From NCBI RefSeq assembly GCF_002109495.1, contig NZ_LVJN01000020.1, forward strand, positions 790,300 through 854,299: a DNA stretch of 64,000 bases, in the 5' to 3' direction. The notes under the pieces were generated by a model. It was not told the DNA's origin, ran no database searches, and saw only the letters and a program-made list of their open reading frames with translations. The position numbers and the translations under genes were made by a program. This DNA comes from Magnetofaba australis IT-1 (GTDB taxonomy: Bacteria; Pseudomonadota; Magnetococcia; Magnetococcales; Magnetococcaceae). This document shows, piece after piece, positions 27,569 to 36,860 of the stretch (its first letter is position 1; every line of letters begins with the position of its first letter).

Positions 27569-28542
27569 ACACTCACCACAAATTGGGGCGGACCGTGTTG
27601 CGTCTGGGCCTGGGCGCAGCGCTGGTTCTCAGTGTAGGCGCGGCGCGCGCCGATGACGAGGGCGTGAGCATCGAAGAGATGTTCGCCCCGGCGTTTGAAT
27701 CCAACATGGGCGCCCCGGCCAGCCGTGTGGGCATGGCCACGCGCGGCATCGCGCCGGATGCCGATAAGCAGAAGCGTTCATTGATCTGGGAAGCCGATGG
27801 CTACGCCAAAGCGCAGCCGGGCGTGAGCGGCGGCGCGCTGAAACAGAAAGCGTTGCAAGCGGCGAAAACCGCAGCGTTTGAGAGCGCCAAGGCGTTCCTG
27901 GATGGCCAGGGCGGCGCAGCTTCGGCGCCCTACCGCTTCCCCCAACCGGGCGCTGCGGGAGTCAAAGTGCTGCAGGTGACCGACCACGGTATGGGCGCGG
28001 ATGGGCGTTATCATGTCTGGATCAAGGGTGAATTGAGCTATCTGCTGGATCAGCAGCAGAGCGAAGCTTCCATGAAGAACGCCGCCGGTCCACTGAGCGT
28101 GCGGGTGTGGACGGAGCGCAAGCGCTATCGTCAAGGCGAGCAGGTGGTGGTGAATCTGCAGGGGAATCGCGATTTTCACGCCCGCGTGTTCACCATTCTG
28201 AGCAATGGCGCGGTGTTGCAGTTGGCGCCCAACGCCCAGCGCAAGTCGGATCTGTTCGATGGCGGTCTGGTGCACCAACTGCCGGATATGATGCTCAATG
28301 AGGAGTTTCGTCTGACGGTGGCGCCGCCGTTTGGCGAGGATCGCATCCTGGTGTTCGCCAGCGAAAAGCCGCTGGCGGATATCGCCACCAAACCGGCGGG
28401 GCAGGGGCTGAGTCTGTTCCCCGGCACTGGCGAGCAGTTGCGCACCCTCAGTCGTCGTCTGATGGGCGGCGCCGGCGCCACCGGCAATGGCGGCGCGGAG
28501 CTGGTGGAAGCGGAGTGGCGCTTCGCCACGACGGCGCGCTAA
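27565..28542 (+). CDS. Secreted DUF4384 protein
   Basis: 325 residues with a signal peptide (LGLGAALVLSVGAARADD). A central region of unknown fold precedes a DUF4384 domain at about 175-280, with RVWTERKRYRQGEQVVVNLQ and GAVLQLAPNAQ. DUF4384 is a beta-rich domain often found with caspase-like or peptidase proteins in bacteria; a caspase gene lies 1.4 kb downstream. It is translationally coupled to the cyclase. The role is unknown; likely a periplasmic partner or substrate. Confidence 0.8.
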   Translation: MNTHHKLGRTVLRLGLGAALVLSVGAARADDEGVSIEEMFAPAFESNMGAPASRVGMATRGIAPDADKQKRSLIWEADGYAKAQPGVSGGALKQKALQAAKTAAFESAKAFLDGQGGAASAPYRFPQPGAAGVKVLQVTDHGMGADGRYHVWIKGELSYLLDQQQSEASMKNAAGPLSVRVWTERKRYRQGEQVVVNLQGNRDFHARVFTILSNGAVLQLAPNAQRKSDLFDGGLVHQLPDMMLNEEFRLTVAPPFGEDRILVFASEKPLADIATKPAGQGLSLFPGTGEQLRTLSRRLMGGAGATGNGGAELVEAEWRFATTAR

Positions 28543-28560
28543 TCGGCGGGCGACAAGGTG

Positions 28561-29495
28561 ATGCGGGCGCGCACTATCATGCGGTTGCGCCCAAATTTTC
28601 GATGGCCTCTGGCGGCGGCCGCGCTGCTTGTTCTCGTTACGGGGTGCGCGCGGACGCCTGAGGTTCCGCGCATGGCGCTGGGGTTGGAGCAGGCGCGGGA
28701 GCAGGGGTTTGCGCCGCTGTGGATTGACGTTGCGCCGTATCGACTGCGCGCGGCGCTGCGGATGTCGGCCCCTGGCGATGTCAACGCCGATCCCGCCAGC
28801 GCCATTGCCGATCTGTGGATCTATCTTGAGGGCGATGGCGCGCCCTGGCCTGCGCGCACGCGGCCGCCGGACGACCCCACCCCCAACACTCCCTGGCCCT
28901 GGCGTTGGCCGCCCGCGACCCGGCTGCGCGTGTGGCGTGGCTGGGGCGTCCGTGCCAATTTGACCTGAGCGCGGTCTGCACGACGCAGGATTGGAGCGTA
29001 GGGCGTTTTTCCGCGCCCTTGGTGGCGGCCATGAGCCGCGCGGTGGATCAGCTCAAGCAGCGCGCCGGCGCGCAGAGCATCGCTTTGGCGGGCCATTCGG
29101 GTGGGGCGACCATGGCGCTGTTATTGGCCCAGCGACGTGAGGATGTGCGCGCGGTGGTGAGCATCGCCGGGGTATTGGATCATGGCGCGTGGACCGATCA
29201 TCACGGGGTGACCCCGCTCAAGCAGTCGCTGCGCATTGACGATCAAGCGCACAAACTGGCGCAACTGCCGCAGGCGCACTTTGCCGGGGCGCGGGACCGG
29301 GTGGCGCCGTCAACGCTAATGCGCCGCTTTATCCGTGAGTATGGCCCGTTTGCCTGCGTCATGGATCGCGTCGCCGAACAGGCGGATCATCAAAATGGCT
29401 GGCTCGCCTACTGGCCGGAGTTGCTGGCGTGGGGGCGCGAGCGCTTGGCCCGTTGCGCTGCGCCCTGGCGCGCGTCGGGACTCCAGCTGAGATAA
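28561..29495 (+). pseudogene. Alpha/beta hydrolase lipoprotein, frameshifted
   Basis: The first frame encodes a lipoprotein signal peptide (LLVLVTGCARTP, a lipobox Cys) and the N-terminus of a hydrolase (LWIYLEGDGAPW, the oxyanion-hole strand). It stops in an out-of-frame run. The homologous continuation, LALALAARDPAARVAWLGRP with the nucleophile elbow LAGHSGGATMAL and later His/Asp region, lies in the frame that opens at 28905. The switch falls at a C run near 28891-28893, where one extra C would restore the frame. It could be a recent mutation, a sequencing error, or phase variation by slippage. If intact, it would be an outer-membrane-anchored esterase. Confidence 0.75.
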
Positions 29496-29589
29496 ATCGC
29501 AACTCTGGGCGACGTTTTCCGCACAAAAGGGTGTGAGGTGGTGTGCGCTTGCGCGCGCAGCGCCAGATTTCCAGCCAAGGAGAGCGAAC

Positions 29590-29880
29590 ATGAAAAGGAC
29601 GCAACGCAGCGTGCAAGGGATCTCTGTCATGGTCGTGGCGTTGGGCGCGGCGTCACTGCTGGCGTTGGGGAGCGCCGCGCCTGCTGCGGCGCAAGCCCGT
29701 GAGGCGATGGCGCCGACCAATCTGGGGCAGCAGACGCGTACAGTGACGCGCGCGGTCAACAGCCAGGCGCAACATGCGGTGCGACAAGCCCCCTCACCGC
29801 CGCCATCCGAGTCTGCAACGCAAACAGCGCACAGGCCGCAAGACGCGTTGAATGCGGCGACAGGGCGGCCGCGCCAATAG
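29590..29880 (+). CDS. Small secreted protein with TRAV-type motif
   Basis: 96 residues. A signal peptide (VMVVALGAASLLALGSAAPAAAQA) is followed by a short mature part with QQTRTVTRAVNSQAQHAV and a Pro/Ser/Gln-rich tail. AAGGAG lies just before the ATG. The motif recurs right after the signal peptide of the caspase encoded 60 bp downstream, so the two products may bind the same partner, each other, or share ancestry. No known family. Confidence 0.65.
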   Translation: MKRTQRSVQGISVMVVALGAASLLALGSAAPAAAQAREAMAPTNLGQQTRTVTRAVNSQAQHAVRQAPSPPPSESATQTAHRPQDALNAATGRPRQ

Positions 29881-29939
29881 ATGAGTCGCGTGCGCAGGGC
29901 GAACAGCAGCCGTGAGGGTTTTCATCAGGAGAGCGGATT

Positions 29940-32429
29940 ATGACACAGGCACACAGCGCACTTCACTCCCGGCGCGCCATGCGTTGGGCTCTGGCGACGG
30001 CGTTGACGGTGGGCGCTTGGAGCGGCGTGTTCGCGCCTTCTGATGCGCTGGCGTTCGGCCCGCCCTCCATGATGCGGCAGCACACCCGCAATCTCACCCG
30101 CGCCATCTCCTTTCAAGCGCGCGAAGCGATCAAACCCAAACTCTATATCAAGAGCGGCGCCCTCAAGCAGGTGCGCCATCTGGATCTGAGCGCCGATGGC
30201 CGCAATCTGGTCATGACTCTCAGCGATGACTCCCTGCGCATATGGGATCTCTCGCAAGGGCGCGAGGTGGTGCGCTATGCGGTGGATGGCGCGCCGCCGC
30301 AAGCGGCGCGGGTGTCGCAGGATGGACGCGACGTGCTGCTGCGCAACGCCGATGGCGAAGCGTCCCTGCTGCGGTTGTGGCCGGAGCAGGCGAATATGGC
30401 GGCGGTGACCGCCGCGCCCCAAGCGCATGCGCTGGCGCAGCGTTGGCGGGTGACCGCCATGGGCTTCGGGCGCGGCGGCGCGGCGCTGATTTTGGCTGAT
30501 CAGAGCGGCGGCGTATCCGTGTGGAGCCGCGATGGGCTCAAGCGCGTGACGCAGGATGCGGGGGAGGGCGCGGCGGCGGTCGCGTTGGCGGTGGCGCCCG
30601 ATGGTCAACGCTTCGCGGTGGCGCGGGATGATGGCTCAGTGGAGATCTGGAGTCTGGATGGCGGGCTGAATATCCAGTCGGTGGCGCAGTGGACGTTGAG
30701 CGAGGCGCCGAAGTTCCTGGCCCTGGACGAGACCCAGGCGGTGGCGCTGACCGAGTCCGGCCATATGGCGTTGATGCGCCCGGGCGGTGAGGCGAAGTGG
30801 CGCTACCAGGTGATTCCCAGCGCGCCTGCGGCCATGAGCGCCCTTGGTGGAGAAGCGTTGGCGGTGCTGGATTCGGAGCGCGTATTGTACCGGGTCAGCC
30901 TGGATGGCGGCGCGCAGAAAATTGACAAAACCCCCATCGAGCGCGCCACGGGAGTGGCCATGAGCCCCAATGGCGGACGCATTCTGCTGGCCGGGGGCAA
31001 AGGCCATGTGGCGGCGCTGGACGCCCTCACCGGCGAGCGTCTGGTGAGCATCCACTCCACCAAAACCGGCTGGGCGGCGCTGGATGGTCAGGGCCGTTTT
31101 GATGGCGTAGAGGCGGCGTTGCAGGATGTCTCGTGGGACGCCGACGGCACGGTGCTGGAGCTGGACCGCTTCTCCAAGGGCTACTTTGAACCGGGTCTGG
31201 CGGCCAAGTGGCTGTGGACCGGAACCGCGCGCAAATCCACCCTGATCACGCAACCGGAGAAGGCCCCCGAGGCGGGCATCTATCTGCCGCCAGTGGTCAA
31301 ACTGGAGGTTGACGCCGAGGACGAGATCGCGGCGGGCGCGCCCATAGAGCTGCGCATTGTGGCGCAGATTCAGGGCGGCGAGCCGGGTGAGGCGCAGACG
31401 CCGCGCCTGTTCCACAATGGCAAACGGGTGGCTGACTCCCTGCTGCAAGCCGAAGGCGAGGAGGTGCATGAGGGGCTGCGCACCTGGCGTTGGCGCGCCG
31501 CCATTGCCGCCGCGCCGGGACGCAATGCGCTGCGCGCCGTGGTGGCCGGATGGCAGGATCTGTTGGGGCAGTCCGACGAGCGCATCATCGACGCCAGCAG
31601 CGGCGGCGCGCCGGCGAATTTCTATATCGCCGGGGTGGGCATCAATGAGTATCAGGGGCCGGAGTTGGCGCTGAACTTCTCCGTGGCCGATGCACAGGCA
31701 TTTACCGAGGCCTATCTGAAACATACCAAGGGCGGCGGCCAGGTGCAGAGCGTGCGCACGCTGTTTTTGGATCAGCAGGCGGATCGCAGCCACATCACCG
31801 AGCAGTTGGCGAAGTTTCGTCTGACCACCAAACCGACGGATACGGTCATGGTGTTCCTCTCCGGCCACGGCAAAGTGGTCGGCGGCGAGTGGTACTTTCT
31901 GCCTTATGAAGCCACCAGTTTGCGCAACGATTATGAGATCACCAAGGTGGGGGTCTCCGCGTCGACGTTGGGCGCGCATCTGGTGGCGATTCCCGCGCAG
32001 CAGGTGGTGTTGATTATCGACGCCTGCCAGTCCGGCGCGGTGGTGGACCATTTCAATCACGCCGCGCAGCAGCGCCGCATGCTGCGGGGGCTTTCGCAAG
32101 ATACGGGGGTGCACGTGCTGGCGGCCACCCGCGCCGACCAGTTGGCGCCGGAGTTCGGCGATCTGGGGCATGGATTGTTCACCTACACCCTGTTGTTTGG
32201 TCTCAAACAGGACAAAAAGGGCGGGCAGCACGCCGACCGCTGGCCCCGCGATGGACGCATCATGGTCAGCGAGTTGAAGAACTTCACCGGCTACTATGTG
32301 CCGCGTCTGGCCAAGGCGTTGGAGCGGAAGTATCGCAATGAAGGGCGCGCGCGGGGCGTGGATTTGGCCACATCGGCGCCGGTGACGCCGACGGGAGCGT
32401 CCTATGGTAAAGATTTTCCGCTGTTTTAA
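29940..32429 (+). CDS. Secreted WD40-caspase-like protein
   Basis: 829 residues. A signal peptide (ATALTVGAWSGVFAPSDALA) and the RQHTRNLTRAISFQAREAI segment are followed by a WD40-like beta-propeller at about 65-360 (LSADGRNLVMTLSDDSLRIW is one clear repeat). A linker of about 180 residues leads to a C14 caspase-type domain from about 560. The catalytic dyad is visible: His643 in FLSGHGK and Cys696 in IIDACQSG. Bacterial WD40-caspase fusions are predicted signalling or cell-death proteases, but most are cytoplasmic; this one appears exported. AGGAG precedes the ATG. Confidence 0.9.
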   Translation: MTQAHSALHSRRAMRWALATALTVGAWSGVFAPSDALAFGPPSMMRQHTRNLTRAISFQAREAIKPKLYIKSGALKQVRHLDLSADGRNLVMTLSDDSLRIWDLSQGREVVRYAVDGAPPQAARVSQDGRDVLLRNADGEASLLRLWPEQANMAAVTAAPQAHALAQRWRVTAMGFGRGGAALILADQSGGVSVWSRDGLKRVTQDAGEGAAAVALAVAPDGQRFAVARDDGSVEIWSLDGGLNIQSVAQWTLSEAPKFLALDETQAVALTESGHMALMRPGGEAKWRYQVIPSAPAAMSALGGEALAVLDSERVLYRVSLDGGAQKIDKTPIERATGVAMSPNGGRILLAGGKGHVAALDALTGERLVSIHSTKTGWAALDGQGRFDGVEAALQDVSWDADGTVLELDRFSKGYFEPGLAAKWLWTGTARKSTLITQPEKAPEAGIYLPPVVKLEVDAEDEIAAGAPIELRIVAQIQGGEPGEAQTPRLFHNGKRVADSLLQAEGEEVHEGLRTWRWRAAIAAAPGRNALRAVVAGWQDLLGQSDERIIDASSGGAPANFYIAGVGINEYQGPELALNFSVADAQAFTEAYLKHTKGGGQVQSVRTLFLDQQADRSHITEQLAKFRLTTKPTDTVMVFLSGHGKVVGGEWYFLPYEATSLRNDYEITKVGVSASTLGAHLVAIPAQQVVLIIDACQSGAVVDHFNHAAQQRRMLRGLSQDTGVHVLAATRADQLAPEFGDLGHGLFTYTLLFGLKQDKKGGQHADRWPRDGRIMVSELKNFTGYYVPRLAKALERKYRNEGRARGVDLATSAPVTPTGASYGKDFPLF

Positions 32430-32555
32430 GTTTGCGGCCTCGATCTCTTATGCAGGCGATTTGCCGGGGCGTTGATCCCATAAGTCGCTGCTTTGGCGCG
32501 GCTGCCTTTGGCGATGCAAAGTTCTTCGAGCTGACGCCTTAAAGACGCGGAAATG

Positions 32556-32605
32556 ATAAACGCCGTCAAAGCGGAGGGATTCTCCTGTTTTGACGGCGTT
32601 TTTAT
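32556..32605 (+). terminator. Rho-independent terminator after the caspase gene
   Basis: AAACGCCGTCAAA pairs with TTTTGACGGCGTTT, with an internal GGAG/CTCC pairing in the loop, and a T tract follows. It lies about 130 bp past the caspase stop. Confidence 0.85.
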
Positions 32606-32652
32606 TGGTTTCTTTACTTGAATAATATAGTCGCTAGCATTCAAAAGTGCAC

Positions 32653-32912
32653 ATATGGGCGCTGAAAGATATCGAGGGCTGCGCCCTCGAGCTCCCAAGA
32701 TCAACAACCACACCGTGATTCGGGCCATCCATGGCCCTCACCCTTTGGGCTCGCTGCGCGAGTCCGATTCGGCAATCCTGCCGAATCGTGGGCGCTGCCC
32801 ACACCCGCTTAAGGGTCTCAGACCCTTAAGAATCCCGCCAAATTTCCATTGGAAATTTGTCCCATAGTCAGCGCAAGACCAACCAGTGTCACGCAAACAT
32901 TGAGCGCTTTGG
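32653..32912 (+). repeat. Modular palindromic repeat, copy F (rearranged modules)
   Basis: It starts with the common TGAAAGATATCGAGGGC module. Next comes the extra module of copy C in inverted orientation (32716-32787), then GTGGGC/GCCCAC, TTAAGGGTCTCAGACCCTTAA and AAATTTCCATTGGAAATTT hairpins. The last stands in the slot where other copies carry CCGCCGACCAGTCGGCGG. The tail (CATAGTCAGCGC, then TCACGCAAACATTGAGCGC) is conserved. Confidence 0.8.
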
Positions 32913-33367
32913 ATGTGTGTCATTCTGGATTCAAGCGGCTATATATTCAAAATCAGCGTATTGACTGGTGTTGTTCGTTGGCGTGCAGAGGATTTTGCTG
33001 ATCGGGGAGAGGGTTTGTCCAGTATTGGATTGCGAGTGATTCCGATTTCAGTGGAATTCTTCGGAAACATGCGCTCAGAAAGCGTATTAAGGATTGACCC
33101 GGTTTGATCGATAACGCTACTGTGCACCCTGATCGCCCGCCGGTTTTGCAAGTTTTCCGCTTGTAGAACGATGTCGGTCTGGAAGCCTCTGGGGTTACAA
33201 AAAAAGGTTCATGGTCGAGGCAAGGCGGTCAATGCTGAGGTTTGCTGCGCCACAGGAGCGCGTGATTGCTGCTTAAGGGGGAGTGGCGACACGCGGCGTC
33301 TGGGTCTGCCGAAGGCTTTCCCAAACACTTTGAAAACTCTGTATAAGTGAAGATTTGGAGAGATAAA
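32913..33367. other. Gene-free leader region before the autotransporter
   Basis: A 64-codon frame at 32913-33107 has no ribosome binding site or domain and is not called. The base composition is more AT-rich than the surrounding genes. It presumably carries the autotransporter promoter; I could not pick out a single convincing -35/-10 pair. Confidence 0.4.
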
Positions 33368-35128
33368 ATGCGTATGAATAAACTGAAATACAAATCCCTC
33401 CTGGGCGCCGCCGCTGTGTTCGCAGGCTTGGGCGCAAGCGCAGCATACGCCAGCAGCGTTCTTTTGATTTCTCAGACCAGCACAGATAACTCCTACTTCT
33501 ATAACACCACCAGCAGCTTGTCTTCTTACCTCTCCGGCAAGGGCTATACGGTCAATCATGTGACCAGCTACCCTGAGAGCTATTCGAGCACCTATAATCT
33601 GGTGATCGATACCCGGGTGACAGACTCCACCAACACCTTGTCTTCCACCGACGTGGCTTATCTGGCCGCCGGCGGCAAGTATCTGGGGCTGGGTGAGAAC
33701 TCCTCCTACAACGGTGGGCGCAACCAGATTCTGGTGGACGCCATCAGTCAGCTTGGCGGCGGCACGATCACCCTGAATAGCAGCTACGGCACCTCCACCA
33801 GCGCCGAGACGATCAACTCCAGCTACACCAGCGGGATCTCATCGTCAACCATCACCTATCCGGCTTCCCAGGTGATGAGCAGCGTGGGCAATGGTTCCTT
33901 CATCACCGAACTAAGCGGTGAAGGGGGCTCCGCGGCGATCTGGAAAGCTGGCACCCTCTCCAACGCCACTGCAGGGGAAGTGATTCTGGTGATGGACGGT
34001 AACTTCATGTCCTACGCCTTCGACACCAATGAGACTGGCTACAACACCACTGCCGACTATCTGCAGTATCTGCAGAACCTCATCGACACTCTGCTTAATG
34101 GCTCCACCAGCAGCACCTCTGAAGTGGAGACGGTGATCGCCTCCACCTCCGAGGATCGCGCGCGCGTGGTGGTGCGCACCGTGACCCGCGCCGTGGCCAG
34201 CCGACTGGCCACCCTGGTCAGTTCCGGCGGCATCTTCCGCCCGGCCAAGAAGGCGACCGGCGCGCAAGCGGCGCTGAACTCCATTCAGCACCTGGCCAGC
34301 GCCAACCTGGATGTGGGGCGTCTGGAAACGGGTCTGGCCGGCGGCGGTTTGACCGAGAATCTGAAGAATTTGGCCCTGTGGGGCGAAGTGGATGGCAGCA
34401 TCATCGACAGCGAACTCTCCAGCAACAAGTACTCTGGCAACACCGTGACCCTGATGGTGGGCGGCGACGCCTCCGTCAGCGACGATCTGGTGGTGGGTTT
34501 TGTGCTCAACTACGAGCGCAGCGATCTGGACCTGGCCACCCTGGTGGGGACCAGCGAAGTGGACGGCCTGGGCCTGACCCTCTACGCCGCCAAACTGCTC
34601 AAGCCCAATTTGATGGCCGACTTCCAGTTGGGCGGCGCGTTCAACTGGAACGACATCTCCACCGCTTCCACCGGGACCACCATCACCGGCAGCTATGACT
34701 CCAAGCGTCTGATGGTGGCGGGCAATCTGACCTACTTCACCAGCGTGGACACCGCCACTGAAGACAAGGGCATCGATGTGACCTTGAGCACCGGCCTGAC
34801 CTACTCGATTGAGAACTTTGACGACTACGAAGACAGCACCGGCGCGCAGACCAATCCGGAGCAGGCGATCCTGACTCAGGCCCATGTGACCGGCGAGATC
34901 GCCTATCCCATGGAGAAAATGACGCCGTACCTCTCGGTGCGTCTGGAAAACGATCTGGATACCGGCTCCAACAATAGCAACAAAGACACCATGGGCGGTC
35001 TGGGCACTGTTGGCGTGCGCTTCAACGCCAATGACAACCTCTCCGGCAGCGGCGCGCTCTCCACTCAGGTGGGGCGTCAGAACGAAGAGATGCACTCGCT
35101 GCAGTTCAATATGCGCTATCAGTTCTAA
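33368..35128 (+). CDS. Autotransporter-type outer-membrane protein
   Basis: 586 residues. A signal peptide (LLGAAAVFAGLGASAAYA) precedes a Ser/Thr/Tyr-rich passenger of about 220 residues. Its pattern (SSVLLISQTSTDNSYFYN; NLVIDTRVTDS; KYLGLGENSS; EVILVMDGNF) looks like a Rossmann/GATase1-like fold, which is only suggestive. A linker carries the VVVRTVTRAVASRLATL motif, and a C-terminal beta-barrel of about 270 residues with alternating aromatic strands ends in YQF. GGAGAG lies before the ATG at 33368. A strong terminator follows, so it is the last gene of its unit. Confidence 0.85.
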   Translation: MRMNKLKYKSLLGAAAVFAGLGASAAYASSVLLISQTSTDNSYFYNTTSSLSSYLSGKGYTVNHVTSYPESYSSTYNLVIDTRVTDSTNTLSSTDVAYLAAGGKYLGLGENSSYNGGRNQILVDAISQLGGGTITLNSSYGTSTSAETINSSYTSGISSSTITYPASQVMSSVGNGSFITELSGEGGSAAIWKAGTLSNATAGEVILVMDGNFMSYAFDTNETGYNTTADYLQYLQNLIDTLLNGSTSSTSEVETVIASTSEDRARVVVRTVTRAVASRLATLVSSGGIFRPAKKATGAQAALNSIQHLASANLDVGRLETGLAGGGLTENLKNLALWGEVDGSIIDSELSSNKYSGNTVTLMVGGDASVSDDLVVGFVLNYERSDLDLATLVGTSEVDGLGLTLYAAKLLKPNLMADFQLGGAFNWNDISTASTGTTITGSYDSKRLMVAGNLTYFTSVDTATEDKGIDVTLSTGLTYSIENFDDYEDSTGAQTNPEQAILTQAHVTGEIAYPMEKMTPYLSVRLENDLDTGSNNSNKDTMGGLGTVGVRFNANDNLSGSGALSTQVGRQNEEMHSLQFNMRYQF

Positions 35129-35155
35129 CTCTTTTTGCAAGACAAAGTGAGACGC

Positions 35156-35188
35156 AAAGGCCCGCTTGAAAAAGCGGGCCTTTTTTTT
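35156..35188 (+). terminator. Rho-independent terminator after the autotransporter
   Basis: AAAGGCCCGCTT pairs with AAGCGGGCCTTT, followed by a run of eight T. Confidence 0.95.
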
Positions 35189-35387
35189 GCGTTTTTTAGT
35201 ACTCGGCAGAGGTTTTGCTAAGGATAGGCGTTCAGTGAAAAATTGTGTGTTGAAGCAAAAATATGCAATCTGGGCGGCAATAGGGTGGCGATTATGGCAT
35301 AATCGCCAACTAGCTGGTGTCTAAAGGTTGGAATACTCTCTGAATGCCTAAAAAAGAGGCGTTCTTCAGCTAGAAGGACGGGGGAAG

Positions 35388-36857
35388 ATGTCAAACTCTG
35401 GAGCGAACGGCGCAGTGGCGTATGATGCGTCGGGTTTCTTCGATGAAATGGTGACTGGCGACGGTGCGGCGCGGCGCGGCGCGCGCCAAGTGTGGGAGTT
35501 TATCTCCTCCTTGGGAATCGAGGAGTTGCGACGACGTCAGGATGTCGCGGAACTGGCCATTCGCAACCTCGGCATCTCCTTCACCATCTACTCCGAAGGC
35601 GAGAATATCGACCGCGCCTGGCCGTTTGACATCCTGCCGCGCTTCCAGGACGGCGCCGAATGGGCGCGTCTGGAGGAGGGGCTCAAACAGCGCATTCACG
35701 CGCTGAACATGTTTATCGACGATCTCTATAACGATCGCAAGATCGTCAAGGATGGCGTCTTTCCCGCCGAAATTTTGGCCAATTCCGTCGGCTACCGCGC
35801 CGCCTGTCAGGGCATGCGCCCCAAGTTCGGCGCCTGGGCGCACATCTGTGGCAGCGATCTGCTGCGCGACAAGGATGGCACGGCCTATGTGTTGGAGGAT
35901 AATCTGCGTGTGCCCTCAGGGGTCTCCTACATGTTGGAGAACCGCTTGTTGACCAAGCGGGTGTTCCCGGAGCTGTTCCGCGACCACGCGATTCTGCCGG
36001 TGGATGACTACCCCAACCAACTTTATGATCTGCTCGCCTCCATGAGCCCGCGACAAGGCGAGAAGCCCACCGTGGTGGTGCTCACCCCGGGCATCTTCAA
36101 CTCCGCCTATTTTGAACACGCCTATCTGGCGCAACAGATGGGGGTGGAGCTGGTGGAGTCGCGCGATCTGGTGGTGGGCGACGGCGACCGCGTGTTCATG
36201 AAGACCACCCGCGGCCTCAAGCAGGTGGATGTGATCTATCGCCGTGTGGACGACGCCTTCATGGACCCCGAAGCGTTCCGTCCCGATTCGGTGCTGGGCA
36301 TCCCCGGCATCATCCGCGCCTGGCGCGCGGGGCATGTGGGCATCGTCAACGCCCCGGGCACCGGCGTGGCCGACGACAAGGTGGTCTACTCCTACATGCC
36401 GGAGATCATCCGCTACTATCTGGACGAAGACGCCAAGATCCCCAACGTGCCCACCTACCGCTGCCATGTGGAGTCCGAGCGCAAGCATGTGTTGGCGAAT
36501 CTGGATAAACTGGTGGTCAAGCCCGCCAATGAGTCGGGAGGTTACGGCATGTTGATGGGCCCCTACGCCAGCCAGGCCGAGCGCGAGACCTTCGCCGGGT
36601 TGATCCAAAAGGATCCGCGCAACTATATCGCCCAGCCTACGCTGCTGCCCTCCACCGTGCCGACGTTGAGCGCCAGCGGCGCTATGGCCCCACGCCATGT
36701 GGATCTGCGTCCGTTCATCCTGCACGGGCAGAACAGCTATGTGACCCCGGGCGGCTTGACGCGGGTGGCCCTGCGCGAGGGCTCGTTGGTGGTCAACTCC
36801 TCCCAAGGGGGCGGCAGTAAGGATACCTGGGTCACCCCGGCGCAAGAGGAGCGTTGA
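35388..36857 (+). CDS. Circularly permuted ATP-grasp protein
   Basis: 489 residues matching the CP_ATPgrasp_2 (DUF404/DUF407) family. Diagnostic segments are GVSYMLENRLLTKRVFPELF, VVLTPGIFNSAYFEHAYLAQ, VDVIYRRVDDAFMDPE and LVVKPANESGGYGM (ATP-binding strand). Such ligases are predicted to make a peptide-like or amide-linked product. The gene is followed 3 bp later by an alpha-E protein, its usual partner, and belongs to the Anbu-proteasome locus. GGGGGAAG precedes the start. The substrate is not known. Confidence 0.9.
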   Translation: MSNSGANGAVAYDASGFFDEMVTGDGAARRGARQVWEFISSLGIEELRRRQDVAELAIRNLGISFTIYSEGENIDRAWPFDILPRFQDGAEWARLEEGLKQRIHALNMFIDDLYNDRKIVKDGVFPAEILANSVGYRAACQGMRPKFGAWAHICGSDLLRDKDGTAYVLEDNLRVPSGVSYMLENRLLTKRVFPELFRDHAILPVDDYPNQLYDLLASMSPRQGEKPTVVVLTPGIFNSAYFEHAYLAQQMGVELVESRDLVVGDGDRVFMKTTRGLKQVDVIYRRVDDAFMDPEAFRPDSVLGIPGIIRAWRAGHVGIVNAPGTGVADDKVVYSYMPEIIRYYLDEDAKIPNVPTYRCHVESERKHVLANLDKLVVKPANESGGYGMLMGPYASQAERETFAGLIQKDPRNYIAQPTLLPSTVPTLSASGAMAPRHVDLRPFILHGQNSYVTPGGLTRVALREGSLVVNSSQGGGSKDTWVTPAQEER

Positions 36858-36860
36858 GCG

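Noticed and set aside
32913-33107. 64-codon frame next to repeat F
   Set aside because: No ribosome binding site, no domain, and it starts at the repeat border.
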